This document shows positions 15,759-24,529 of a DNA stretch of 64,000 nucleotides, piece by piece. Position numbers and translations under genes: made by a program. Location: the NCBI GenBank assembly GCA_964463485.1, contig CAYXDO010000029.1, positions 17,199 through 81,198 on the forward strand. The letters run 5' to 3'. Within the stretch, counting starts at the first letter, position 1. The number at the start of each line of letters is the position of its first letter. Under the pieces are notes generated by a model. The model ran no database searches, was not told the origin of the DNA, and saw nothing but the letters and a program-made list of their open reading frames with translations. Source of the DNA: CAYXDO01 sp964463485 (lineage in GTDB: Bacteria; Myxococcota; Kuafuiibacteriia; Kuafuiibacteriales; Kuafuiibacteriaceae).

Positions 15759-17159
15759 ATGAGAGTTCTCCTCGTCTACCCCCGCGCCGATCGAGATATT
15801 TCGGACTGGGCGGACCACGGCGCGCTCGCCGAACCGCTAGCCCTCGAATACATCGCGGCCGCCACACGGCTCGAAGGGCACGAGGCTCGAATCATCGACC
15901 TCCGCATGCACTTCGACGAGCTCGACCAGACCCTGCTCGACTACCAGCCCGACGTCGTCGGCGTCACCGGTTACTCGATGCACGTCCTGCGATGCCTCGA
16001 AATCTGCCGAAAGGCCAAAGACCTCGTACCCACCTGCAAGACCGTCGTCGGCGGGCACCACGCGACCCTCGAACCCATCGATTTCTTCGAGCCCGAGGTC
16101 GATTATGTCGTCAAAGGCGAGGGAACTCTCCCCTTCCGACAGATCCTCGCCCAAGTCGCCGGGCGTGAGTCCGAGTCACTCATCCCCGCGGTCTGCTCTC
16201 GAGTCAATGGTGTCTTCGGAGACGGCGGACCCGGTCGCGCCTTCGACCTGAACGACATTCCCCTCCCCGATCGGTCCCTAGCACTCCAAGACCGAGCTGA
16301 GTACAACCTCGATTGGATGAAGCCGCTCGCGCTCGCGCGAACCTCGGTCGGCTGCCCCTATCGATGCTCGTTCTGTGCGCTCTGGCGAATCATGGACGGC
16401 CGCTATTACACCCGCGAGGTCGAGCGCGTCGCTCACGAAATTTCCACGATCAACGAGCCCTTCGTGCTCCTCACCGACGACGAAGCCTTCGTGAACGAAA
16501 AACGCATGAAGGAGCTCGCAGAGGAGCTCATCCGAAAGAAGGTCGAGAAAAAATACTTCGCCTATTGTCGCCTCGACACCCTCACCCGCGAGCGCGACCT
16601 GATGAAGCTCTGGAAGGATGCCGGCATCGACCGACTCCTCATCGGCATCGAGACGATCTTCGATTGGGAGCTCAAGGAGTACAACAAACGCCAGACGCGA
16701 GACTCCATTCTTCGAGGCCTCGAAGCGGCCAACGAGCTCGGCATCCGACTGCTCTCGAACTTCGTGGTGTCCCCAAACTACACGGATCGCGAGTTCGACG
16801 GGCTGATTCAGTTCGTCCGCGAAAACGACCTCGAATATCCCGGTTTCACCGTCTGGACGCCGATCCCAGCCACGGTCGACTATAGTCAAATCGAAATCAC
16901 CGAGAAACAACCCAACGGTCGCCCGAATTGGGACTACTTCGACCTCAACCATGCCGTAACACCCACCAAAATGCCCAAGGAACACTTCGAGCGCCGTTAC
17001 GAAGACCTGTATTGGATCTTTGCGTCCAAATTCGCGGCGGCCAAGGGAAACAACAAGAAAGTCCCCTCCGCCCGAGATACCCAGCGCTATCAAGCGGCGC
17101 TCGCGCGCGCCTACGCGGAGTTGGCCGCGAAAGTGCTGAGCGCCGGTCGAACGACCTGA
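15759..17159 (+). CDS. B12-binding-type radical SAM enzyme downstream of the precursors
   Basis: The protein has 466 residues from the ATG at 15759; GGAG lies just upstream. Residues 1-~140 form a B12-binding-type domain (MRVLLVYPRADRD, EARIIDLRMHFDEL, PDVVGVTGYSMHVL, CKTVVGGHHATLEP). The radical SAM core carries C199, C203 and C206 in SVGCPYRCSFCALW, followed by EPFVLLTDDEAFV and IDRLLIGIETIF. Related enzymes methylate unactivated carbons or do other radical chemistry. It is in the same strand and probable transcript as the precursors and the asparagine-synthase-like gene (4 bases to the next ATG), so a direct role in core tailoring is likely. It is distinct from the radical SAM enzyme at 5416-7104. 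Confidence 0.88.
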   Translation: MRVLLVYPRADRDISDWADHGALAEPLALEYIAAATRLEGHEARIIDLRMHFDELDQTLLDYQPDVVGVTGYSMHVLRCLEICRKAKDLVPTCKTVVGGHHATLEPIDFFEPEVDYVVKGEGTLPFRQILAQVAGRESESLIPAVCSRVNGVFGDGGPGRAFDLNDIPLPDRSLALQDRAEYNLDWMKPLALARTSVGCPYRCSFCALWRIMDGRYYTREVERVAHEISTINEPFVLLTDDEAFVNEKRMKELAEELIRKKVEKKYFAYCRLDTLTRERDLMKLWKDAGIDRLLIGIETIFDWELKEYNKRQTRDSILRGLEAANELGIRLLSNFVVSPNYTDREFDGLIQFVRENDLEYPGFTVWTPIPATVDYSQIEITEKQPNGRPNWDYFDLNHAVTPTKMPKEHFERRYEDLYWIFASKFAAAKGNNKKVPSARDTQRYQAALARAYAELAAKVLSAGRTT

Positions 17160-17163
17160 ACCC

Positions 17164-19092
17164 ATGTGCGGAATCTTTGCCGCTCTCCGCTCGGACGGCG
17201 GCGTTGTTCCTGAGCTCCTCGACCGCGGAATCTCGGCGATCGGCCATCGGGGCCCGGACGGACGCGGCCGCTGGATCGCCAGCGACGGAACGGCCGGGCT
17301 CGCTCACACGCGACTCAGCGTCATCGACCTCGAAACCGGCAGCCAGCCCCTCTCCAATGAGACGGGCGCTCTGCAGCTGATCGTCAACGGCGAGCTCTAC
17401 GGCTATCGAGAGCAGAGGAAGGCGCTCGAATCGCGCGGACACGCCTTCAGAACCACCTCGGACAGCGAAGTCATCCTCCACCTGTACGAGGAGCTGGGAG
17501 TGCACTGCCTGCGCGAGCTTCGGGGAGAGTTTGCCTTTGCCCTATGGGACGAGCGCCGGAAGCTCCTCTTCGCCGCTCGAGATCGGTTTGGGATCAAACC
17601 AATCCATTACACCACCTCGACCGACGGCTTCCTGCTCGCCTCCGAGATCAAGGCGTTATTCGCGGCAGGAGCATCGGCCCGTTGGGATCGCACTGGCTTC
17701 GCCGAGGTCATGTGCGGGTTGCTGCCTCTCGGTTCGAGCCACACACTCTTCGAAGGAGTCCGACAGATCCCTCCCGGCCACTTCCTGCTCGTGGCTCCCG
17801 GCGGCAGCCCTCGCCTCGTGCGCTACTGGGACTTGGACTTTCCGAAGACGAGTCCCACGGACACGCCGACGGAAGTCACCGAGGAGCAGGTCGACACTCT
17901 TCGCGACCGCCTCGTCGAATCGGTCCGGCTTCGCCTGATCGCAGACGTCCCGGTTGGTGTGTATCTGAGCGGAGGGATCGACTCGTCCGCGATCCTTGGA
18001 ATCGCCGCCCAGCATGCCGAGCGACGACTGGACGCGTTCACGATCGGGTTCGACGCAGAGGCTCTCGACGAGCGCGGCCCGGCCGCGCGAACCGCGGAGC
18101 ACGTAGGCGCTCGCTTCGTTCCGTTCGAGACGAGCCTCGACCTGCTCGCCGATCACTTCGCGGACGCGGTCGTGCACAGCGAGTATCCGCACGACAACCC
18201 TCACGGCACCGCCAAGCTCCTCCTGAGTCGCCTCGCGCGCGAGCACGGCATCAAGGTCGTCCTCGCGGGAGAAGGCGCGGACGAGATCTTTCTCGGCTAC
18301 CCGTGGCTGGTTCTCGACTCGTTGAAGAGCACGCCAGGGTTCGAGAAGCCCTCCGCGCTCACGAGCGCGCTCGGACCTCAGGCGGCGAGAGTCGTGCTGG
18401 GTGTGCAAGCCACTTCGCTGGCCGGGGGCAGGCATCCGTCGATGATTCGAATCAAACGAGTCCTCGGTACCGTGCCATCCCTGTTGTGGCTCGCCAGCGC
18501 CACCTTCATGAATCCCGAAGTCCGGAGCTTCCTTCGTCCGGAGACTAGGGAGTCACTCACACACCTCGACTTCATCGAAAGACTGCTCGAGGAGCTCGAC
18601 GTCCAGGGCCAACTCGAGGGAAGACACCCCGCTCGGCGAAGCGCTTACCTTCAGCTCAAATCCACCTTCGTGAGTTACAACCTCAACGTCCTCGGCGACC
18701 GCATGGAGATGGCAAACGCCGTCGAAGCGCGCCTGCCTTACCTCGACCACCCCTTCGTCGAAGCGGTCAAGGACGCGCCCGTCAGGTCTCTCTTCCAGCC
18801 TGGCCTCGACAAGCTCCTCCTGCGACGAATCGCCAGGCCCTTCGTCACCGACGAAATCTACCACCGCCCGAAGCTCGCCTTCATGGCGCCCGACGTCGAA
18901 GGCAAAGGCCGCTTCGGAGAGTTGATCCGCGACACCTTGTACTCACGTCTGCTCGACGACCATCCCCTCTATGATCCGCTCGCCATCAGAAAGGCCGTGG
19001 AGTCGAAGGCGTCCGTGCCGTTCGCGAGATCGAAGATGATTCTGACGTTCTTGAGCGGGTGTCTTCTGCAGTCGCAGTTCCGACCCAGTTGA
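17164..19092 (+). CDS. Asparagine synthase (glutamine-hydrolysing) family protein
   Basis: The protein has 642 residues. Mature N-terminus MCGIFAALRSDGG gives the glutaminase nucleophile Cys2, with RGPDGRG, TRLSVIDLETGSQPL and VNGELY of the class II amidotransferase. The synthetase domain has the ATP pyrophosphatase motif YLSGGIDSSAILG at about 266-278. Length and domain order are normal for AsnB. Free asparagine synthesis is one option. In RiPP clusters, homologues form amide or macrolactam bonds (lasso cyclases belong to this fold), so it may amidate or cyclise the peptide C-terminus or the Asp at core position 1. It starts 4 bases after the radical SAM stop and is convergent with the methyltransferase gene, stop to stop 2 bases apart. 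Confidence 0.92.
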   Translation: MCGIFAALRSDGGVVPELLDRGISAIGHRGPDGRGRWIASDGTAGLAHTRLSVIDLETGSQPLSNETGALQLIVNGELYGYREQRKALESRGHAFRTTSDSEVILHLYEELGVHCLRELRGEFAFALWDERRKLLFAARDRFGIKPIHYTTSTDGFLLASEIKALFAAGASARWDRTGFAEVMCGLLPLGSSHTLFEGVRQIPPGHFLLVAPGGSPRLVRYWDLDFPKTSPTDTPTEVTEEQVDTLRDRLVESVRLRLIADVPVGVYLSGGIDSSAILGIAAQHAERRLDAFTIGFDAEALDERGPAARTAEHVGARFVPFETSLDLLADHFADAVVHSEYPHDNPHGTAKLLLSRLAREHGIKVVLAGEGADEIFLGYPWLVLDSLKSTPGFEKPSALTSALGPQAARVVLGVQATSLAGGRHPSMIRIKRVLGTVPSLLWLASATFMNPEVRSFLRPETRESLTHLDFIERLLEELDVQGQLEGRHPARRSAYLQLKSTFVSYNLNVLGDRMEMANAVEARLPYLDHPFVEAVKDAPVRSLFQPGLDKLLLRRIARPFVTDEIYHRPKLAFMAPDVEGKGRFGELIRDTLYSRLLDDHPLYDPLAIRKAVESKASVPFARSKMILTFLSGCLLQSQFRPS

Positions 19093-19094
19093 AG

Positions 19095-20144
19095 TCAGAG
19101 CGCGATCACGTTGCTGCGGATCCGCTTGCCGAGGCTCGGATCGATCTGACCCTTTCCCGCGATCATCAAAAAGCCGCGCGGCTTCAGCGCGAGCTCGATC
19201 GCGCGCAGCTTCTCGCGAGCGGGTAGGGCCTGAAACCGGTCCGTGAGACCCTCCGGGACTACGTCGCTCACCTTCAGGTCGAACGCGTTTCGCATCGCCG
19301 CCATCCACTGGTCCTGCGGGGAGGCGATCGCCGAGGGCTCCGGAGGAGCGAGCTCTGCCGATGGGTTCGTCATCCCGCCGAGGTTCACGTATTTGACCGA
19401 CCACCGAAAATTGACGAAGTCGACCCCAACCCACTTGCAGCCCGACTCCTTGAGCATTCGAAAGCCCTCTTCGAACCTATACGCGTTGACGATCGGATGC
19501 ATGAAGGCGTCGGCGTCGCCCTCGAGCTCGTCGGACGCCTTGGTTCGAGGCCCGTAGTGTCCCGCTTCGAGGGTCATCTGGAGCGCCTTCATGAGTTGCT
19601 CACCTTGGGTCAGATCACTTCGGTCGGGACCCCAAAGCGTGAGCAGGAGCTCCCGTCGAATCAATCGATCGTGCTCGCCGAACGGGTGGTAGAGCCAAAT
19701 CATCATCGTCCCGTCAGGCTTGAGGGCGCGCGCGAGGTTGTCGAGGCCGCGTTGCGGATCTTCCAAGTGGTGAATGACACCGACCGACTGAATGACGTCG
19801 TACTCGGAGATCTCCGAGATTTCGAGGAGATTTCCTTGCCGGAGCTCCACGTTGGTTCGACCGTGTTTCTCGGCGAGCTCCTTGGCCACGGCCAAGGAGG
19901 GCCCGCTGAGGTCTACGCCTACGAAGCGTGCTCCCGGGTACATCTTCGCGAGCGCTACGAGCTTGTTGCCCGTCCCGCAGCCGGCCTCGAGGACGCGTCG
20001 ACCGTTCAGAGCCTCCGGGCGAAAATGCGGCAGCCAAGTGCTCGCGTAGACCATATCGGCCGCACCCTTGGTCGTGCCGTGCGGAAACGGATAGCGCTCA
20101 TAGAGCTTCTGGACGTCTTCCGACCGTCCTTCGTTCAGAAACAT
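19095..20144 (-). CDS. Class I SAM-dependent methyltransferase
   Basis: The protein has 349 residues from the ATG at 20144; GAGG lies about 8 bases upstream. Motif I is VLEAGCGTGNKLVALAKMYP, motif II FVGVDLSGPSLAVAKELA, then YDVIQSVGVIHHLEDPQ and LKPDGTMMIWLYHP. The N-terminal YERYPFPHGTTKG and the C-terminal ~120 residues are typical of methyltransferases that act on large or lipid-like substrates. It begins 27 bases after the stop of the second YcaO gene, on the same strand, so the two form an operon. It probably methylates the RiPP (backbone N, C-terminus or side chain). The site cannot be told from the sequence. Confidence 0.9.
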   Translation of the reverse strand: MFLNEGRSEDVQKLYERYPFPHGTTKGAADMVYASTWLPHFRPEALNGRRVLEAGCGTGNKLVALAKMYPGARFVGVDLSGPSLAVAKELAEKHGRTNVELRQGNLLEISEISEYDVIQSVGVIHHLEDPQRGLDNLARALKPDGTMMIWLYHPFGEHDRLIRRELLLTLWGPDRSDLTQGEQLMKALQMTLEAGHYGPRTKASDELEGDADAFMHPIVNAYRFEEGFRMLKESGCKWVGVDFVNFRWSVKYVNLGGMTNPSAELAPPEPSAIASPQDQWMAAMRNAFDLKVSDVVPEGLTDRFQALPAREKLRAIELALKPRGFLMIAGKGQIDPSLGKRIRSNVIAL

Positions 20145-20171
20145 ATGAGTTACCTCGCGTGCCTCGATGGC

Positions 20172-22406
20172 TCAGAAGAAGATCGTGTACGGGTTGCAGG
20201 TGGCCTCGTCGAGCTTGGTGTCGATCCAACCCTCCCGGACGGGTACGTCGAACAACCGCTGCTTTCCGAGCCGCCGCCAGAAATGACACATCTGAGGCAC
20301 GACGACCTTGGCCACGCTGAGCCCGATGTCGGGCCGACTCTGATCCATGAGAATGACCTCCATGTCCTTCTCCTGGCAGAGCCGAATACAGGTCTGGGCA
20401 TCGTCGATCAGATCGTCGCTCGATAGGTCGACTACGTCCGAAAAGCGAACGAAGGGACGCCTCTCGTCAGGTGCGACGTACCGCTGTTCGGCGACTTTGG
20501 CCGTCTTCCACCAGTGGATCGCGAGATCGTCTCGAAACAGGTAGCGGGTCGACCCATCTGGATTTCGCGGCAGCAGGTGCGGCAGGAACTGATTGACCTC
20601 GGTGATGGCGCGTAGGAGCGCGATCTTGGGGTCGAAGTGGGCTCCAAAGCCGAGGATTATATCCTCGATCTCCCCATCCAGCCTCGGAGACACACACGCA
20701 TAAACGGGAATCGGTAAGTCGCTCGTGATGTCGATGACCCAGAGGTCGCGTTTGATGGTGCGATAGAACTCACGAATCGCGTCGACGTAAGGCAACTTGA
20801 AGCTATCCAGATCGACGCCTCTGCGTTGCGCCTTGTTGTAGAACCAAAGCGCCACGGCATCGCGCTCCACGAGCTCCATGAAGCCCTGAAGAAACGCCTC
20901 TTCCAGCGTGTTGCCCGACGCAGAGCCGTTCGAATCGGCGAAGATGGCCATCGTCCTTCGAAAGTCAGGGTGGCCATAGTAGCAGAACGAAGCCGGTAAA
21001 TAGCGCGTGTGCCCGTTGGTGAGCGAATGCGCTGGCGACCAGTCGAGCTCGAGAGTCTCGTCGAATCGGTGAGGAATGATGACGCAGCGGGAGGTGGGTG
21101 CGACCGGATGCGGGATGTGCCGATTTTCGAGCTGTGACTCGCTGAAGCCCATGCAGTCGTTCGGCCGAATCGCCTCGTGCGCGAGGTCCGCGTATCGACC
21201 GCGCTTCACCGGCTCGTCCCCCTGGTAGTTGGCCGAGTATCGTTCGATCGCCTCGCAGAGCCCGCTCACCATCGCTTGCATCTGGGACGCGCCTTTGCCG
21301 CCACTCATGCCGCGGAGACTATCTTTGAGGAGTGTGAAGCTATGATACCCCAGCGCGAAGTTGTGGCCCGCCACGTAGGAGGGCACCAAGGGAATCTTGG
21401 GGCCGAAGGAGGGACGGAGCTCGGTGACCACGCCGAGGATCGGGCTCACGTGATGCTTGAGTCGCTCATACGTCTGGTCCGGAGTCATCGTGCGATGGCC
21501 GCCGTCCTTCCGGAACCGCTTCCTCGTACTCTTCAGCTCCGGCCGACTGGAGAAGAGTCGGTGAACGAGCGAGGCGTCACCGCACGCAGGACACTGCTGG
21601 CGTTTCACGAGCGCGTGGCGTTTTGTCGCACGGGCGTTGAGGTCGATCGAGACCACGGTTCCGACGAGCGGCGACGAGGCCGGGTCGGCGGCGAGTCTGA
21701 AGAGCTCGATCGCCACCGACGAGGTCGCGAGGCCGAGGGTCTGCGGCGACCACACCTTCGAGGTCACCAGCGATCCGGAGTCATTCCCTAGGAAAGTCTG
21801 CACTTGGCGGTTCGTGCGAAGTCGCTGCGCGACGCAATCCCAGCAGCCGGTGATTCCTGGCCGGAAGACCGGCCCCAGCCAGATTTCGTTACCTAGGGGC
21901 TTGACGAGCATCCAACTCGCCCCGAGACCCAACATCTCCACGTTGATCGCCTTGAGCTCCCTGCGTAGATAGTCGTCAGCGAAGACGAGCTGGATCGCGT
22001 TGGGCTCGGACTCGCTCACGACCTCGAGCCCGCTCTTTTGGAGCCCCTCTAGGATGCGATCCCGCGGAAGGTCTCCGACGAAATGCACGACGACCTTCAC
22101 GCGAGCCAGCCCACCCTCATGTTTCGAGATCCGTTCGAGCCACGGCGCCGGCGGCGGGCTCTCGGCGTCCGCGAGCACTCCGAGCTTCTCGAGGCGATCG
22201 AGCGCCAACAGAATGGGGTTCATGTGGAACGACGACAAGTCGCGCAGGAGGTCGCCGAGCTGTCGGGTGCCGTCGAGCAACGGGGCGAGCTTTGTGAAGA
22301 TCTCACCCTCCACGACGACGTCCTGCCGCTCGTCGAGGAGCAACAGAGTCCGATCTTTGGCGACAAAGGCGCGGTAGTGGTTCTTCAGCTTCGGTCGTTT
22401 GAGCAT
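20172..22406 (-). CDS. TOMM cyclodehydratase: E1-like/leader-binding region fused to YcaO domain (copy 2)
   Basis: The protein has 744 residues from the ATG at 22406 (MLKRPKLKNHYRAFVAKDRT); a GTG at 22430 is an alternative, while farther upstream the frame overlaps the divergent gene. It matches copy 1 along its length: a leader-binding region, zinc-type pairs in GCWDCV and QCPACG, and YcaO motifs GLCEAIERYSANY, NTLEEAFLQGFMELVERDAV and a DQSRPDIGLSVAKVVVPQM C-terminal region. The end is CNPYTIFF, again without PxPxP. The two copies are clearly diverged. Two full-length fused cyclodehydratases in one cluster may divide labour, for instance by Cys block or by Cys versus Ser. It is transcribed with the methyltransferase. 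Confidence 0.93.
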   Translation of the reverse strand: MLKRPKLKNHYRAFVAKDRTLLLLDERQDVVVEGEIFTKLAPLLDGTRQLGDLLRDLSSFHMNPILLALDRLEKLGVLADAESPPPAPWLERISKHEGGLARVKVVVHFVGDLPRDRILEGLQKSGLEVVSESEPNAIQLVFADDYLRRELKAINVEMLGLGASWMLVKPLGNEIWLGPVFRPGITGCWDCVAQRLRTNRQVQTFLGNDSGSLVTSKVWSPQTLGLATSSVAIELFRLAADPASSPLVGTVVSIDLNARATKRHALVKRQQCPACGDASLVHRLFSSRPELKSTRKRFRKDGGHRTMTPDQTYERLKHHVSPILGVVTELRPSFGPKIPLVPSYVAGHNFALGYHSFTLLKDSLRGMSGGKGASQMQAMVSGLCEAIERYSANYQGDEPVKRGRYADLAHEAIRPNDCMGFSESQLENRHIPHPVAPTSRCVIIPHRFDETLELDWSPAHSLTNGHTRYLPASFCYYGHPDFRRTMAIFADSNGSASGNTLEEAFLQGFMELVERDAVALWFYNKAQRRGVDLDSFKLPYVDAIREFYRTIKRDLWVIDITSDLPIPVYACVSPRLDGEIEDIILGFGAHFDPKIALLRAITEVNQFLPHLLPRNPDGSTRYLFRDDLAIHWWKTAKVAEQRYVAPDERRPFVRFSDVVDLSSDDLIDDAQTCIRLCQEKDMEVILMDQSRPDIGLSVAKVVVPQMCHFWRRLGKQRLFDVPVREGWIDTKLDEATCNPYTIFF

Positions 22407-22526
22407 CGCGGCGGAGTCGGGAGCATACACGACGAGGGCGCGAGGACAACCGGATCGACCACGGGTGGCAAACTTGCCGTGACCATTGACTTGAGGAGCG
22501 GCTCGACGCAAACACCCGGTGCCTCC
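22407..22526. promoter_or_regulatory. Divergent control region between YcaO copy 2 and the export operon
   Basis: This 120-base gap separates two outward-facing operons and must hold promoters for both. A TTGACT at 22486-22491 faces the export genes, but the matching -10 is poor. No clear operator palindrome was found. Confidence 0.3.
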
Positions 22527-23063
22527 ATGCGAAAGGTCCTCTACCTCTTTGGTAAGTTCACCGACCAAGACATCGACTGGCTGATCGGCGCAGGTACACG
22601 CGAAGACGTTGGTAAGGGACGCGCCCTGATCCAGGAGGGGCAGCCCGTGGAGAAGCTCTATCTCACCCTCTCCGGGAGCTTCGCAGTCTCCACGAAGAAC
22701 AAACAAATCGCCACGATCGGCCCCGGCGAGGTCGTCGGGGAGCTCTCGTTCTTGGACTCTCGGCCTCCGTCGGCCACCGTCACCGGCGCGGAATCGGAAG
22801 GCGTGGTGGTGTCCTTCTCCGTCAAGCGCCTCAGAAGCAAGCTCAAGGTCGACACAGCGTTCGCGAGCCGCTTCTACCTCGCGCTCGGCGTGATGCTCGC
22901 CGATCGAATGCGACAAAACGTTCAGATGCTCGCGCCTACGGACGCACGCGCGCTCGACAAAGACGTCGAAGCCTACGGCGAGATAGCGCCCGAGCTCCTC
23001 GACGAGTCGGGGCTCGCCGGAGCTCGGTTCGACAAGCTCCGCCGCACCTTCCTCGGAGGTTGA
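22527..23063 (+). CDS. Cyclic-nucleotide-binding-domain protein of the export operon
   Basis: The protein has 178 residues from the ATG at 22527; longer in-frame starts run into the divergent YcaO gene. It has a Crp-like beta-roll: FTDQDIDWLIGAGTREDVGK, LIQEGQPVEKLYLTLSGSFA, IATIGPGEVVGELSFLDSRP (phosphate-binding cassette with GE and an Arg nearby) and SATVTGAESEGVVVSFSVKR. There is no DNA-binding helix-turn-helix, so it is not a Crp/Fnr regulator. Similar small proteins sit in other NHLM export loci. It may sense a nucleotide and gate export or bind the transporters. Its stop abuts the adaptor gene, whose ribosome site GGAGGT lies inside it, so they are translationally coupled. Confidence 0.85.
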   Translation: MRKVLYLFGKFTDQDIDWLIGAGTREDVGKGRALIQEGQPVEKLYLTLSGSFAVSTKNKQIATIGPGEVVGELSFLDSRPPSATVTGAESEGVVVSFSVKRLRSKLKVDTAFASRFYLALGVMLADRMRQNVQMLAPTDARALDKDVEAYGEIAPELLDESGLAGARFDKLRRTFLGG

Positions 23064-23065
23064 CG

Positions 23066-24523
23066 TTGTTTCGCCAACGCGCGCTCGCAAAGCTCCAATC
23101 CCCAGAGAAGCTCGATGAGCCTCAGCGGCTCATCCGACGAGACAACAAAGTCGCACTCATCGCAGCCGCATCGATCCCCATCATCGCCGTAGCCTGGGGC
23201 TTCACGGGGAGCGTGCCTGAGGAGGGCCGCGGCCAAGGCATCCTCATCTCACCGGGTTCGATCAAGCCCGTGCAAGTTCCGGCCTCCGGGCAGATCGTTC
23301 GTTGGTTCGTCCGGGAAGGCGACCTGGTCAAACAAGGTCAGGTGATCGGTCTCGTCGAGCAGATCGAGATCGAGCAAGCCATCAAAGAAGACGAGACGAA
23401 GCTCCAGGAAATCGAGGAGCGCAACCGCGTCGTGAGCGACCTCCGGAATCAGTATGCGGCCTCCCGGAGAGCCTCGATCGAGACTCGAAGGGAGCATCTC
23501 CAAAAGCAGATCGAATATATGGAGCGCTACATCGGGCGCACGCGCGGCCTCGCCAGTCAGACTCTGGGGAAGAACAAGGAGTCCCTCGAGACGCAGAAGC
23601 AGAATCTGGGTGAGTCCAAGAAGGCCGCCCTCAAGGTCGAAGAGGAGCTCAAGAAGCGAGTCGCCAGCTACGAGCGCCTCAACTCGGAGAAGCTGATCTC
23701 CGACGAGCAGCTTCGCGACATGCGAAGGGACTATGAGGACGCGCAGATGAAAGTCCAGGAGGCTCAGCTTCGTGAGCAGGAGCTCTCGCTGCGCGAGGTG
23801 GAGCTCCGAGAGTCGAACATAAACTCGATGGGGATCGTGAGTACGCGTGAAAATGCGCTCACCAACCTCAAGCTCCAACTTCGGGAGCTCGACAACATCT
23901 TGGCTCAGCTCCAAAAGTCCGAGAGCGAGGAGGCTTTTCGGCGATCCGACCAGGTGCGAGAGGTCAAACAGAGCATCGAGCGAGGCCAGAAACGACTGAA
24001 AATCTCGATGGAGATCCGGACCGAATACGCCGGCCGAGTGCTGGAGCTGTCCGCGATCGAGGGCCAAGTCATGAGCCAAGGTCAGCGGGTTGCCCAGATC
24101 GACACTCGAACCGAGAAAGACGAGATCATGGCCATCGCCTATTTTCGGACCAAGGAAGGGAAGCTCCTGAAAAAAGGAAGTCTCGTGCGAGTGACTCCGG
24201 CGACGGTCGACAAGAAGAAACACGGCGGCTTGATCGGCGAGGTACAGTCCGTGTCCGACTATCCAGTCACCGTGGAAGCGGTGACCTCCGCCGTCGGCAA
24301 CCGAACGGTCGCTCAGACCCTCACCGCGGGAGGGTACGTCATCGAGGTCGTGGTCAAGCTCGAGAAGAACCCAGCCACCCCCTCCGGCTACCGCTGGACC
24401 TCCGAAAAGGGTCCGGACGTTCAACTCGGCGCGGGCACCGGCGCCGAAGTGTGGGCGACGGTGGAGCGACGCACGCCCGCTTCCTACCTCATCCCGAAGC
24501 TCAGAGGGTGGACGGGAGTTTGA
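23066..24523 (+). CDS. NHLM-type secretion adaptor (HlyD family), copy 1
   Basis: The protein has 485 residues from a TTG at 23066, preferred because GGAGGT ends 5 bases before it; a TTG at 23060 is also in frame. One membrane helix near residues 30-50 (VALIAAASIPIIAVAWGFTG) is followed by the lipoyl-like half-motif VQVPASGQIVRWFVREGDLV. A long coiled coil comes next (residues ~100-320, rich in Glu/Lys/Gln, e.g. AALKVEEELKKRVASYERL), then a beta-barrel domain (VTPATVDKKKHGGLIGEVQS, VSDYPVT). This is the NHLM bacteriocin secretion adaptor pattern. It should bridge the inner-membrane ABC transporters to the TolC-like channel. A second adaptor lies at 29733-31289. Confidence 0.9.
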   Translation: MFRQRALAKLQSPEKLDEPQRLIRRDNKVALIAAASIPIIAVAWGFTGSVPEEGRGQGILISPGSIKPVQVPASGQIVRWFVREGDLVKQGQVIGLVEQIEIEQAIKEDETKLQEIEERNRVVSDLRNQYAASRRASIETRREHLQKQIEYMERYIGRTRGLASQTLGKNKESLETQKQNLGESKKAALKVEEELKKRVASYERLNSEKLISDEQLRDMRRDYEDAQMKVQEAQLREQELSLREVELRESNINSMGIVSTRENALTNLKLQLRELDNILAQLQKSESEEAFRRSDQVREVKQSIERGQKRLKISMEIRTEYAGRVLELSAIEGQVMSQGQRVAQIDTRTEKDEIMAIAYFRTKEGKLLKKGSLVRVTPATVDKKKHGGLIGEVQSVSDYPVTVEAVTSAVGNRTVAQTLTAGGYVIEVVVKLEKNPATPSGYRWTSEKGPDVQLGAGTGAEVWATVERRTPASYLIPKLRGWTGV

Positions 24524-24529
24524 TCCGAA

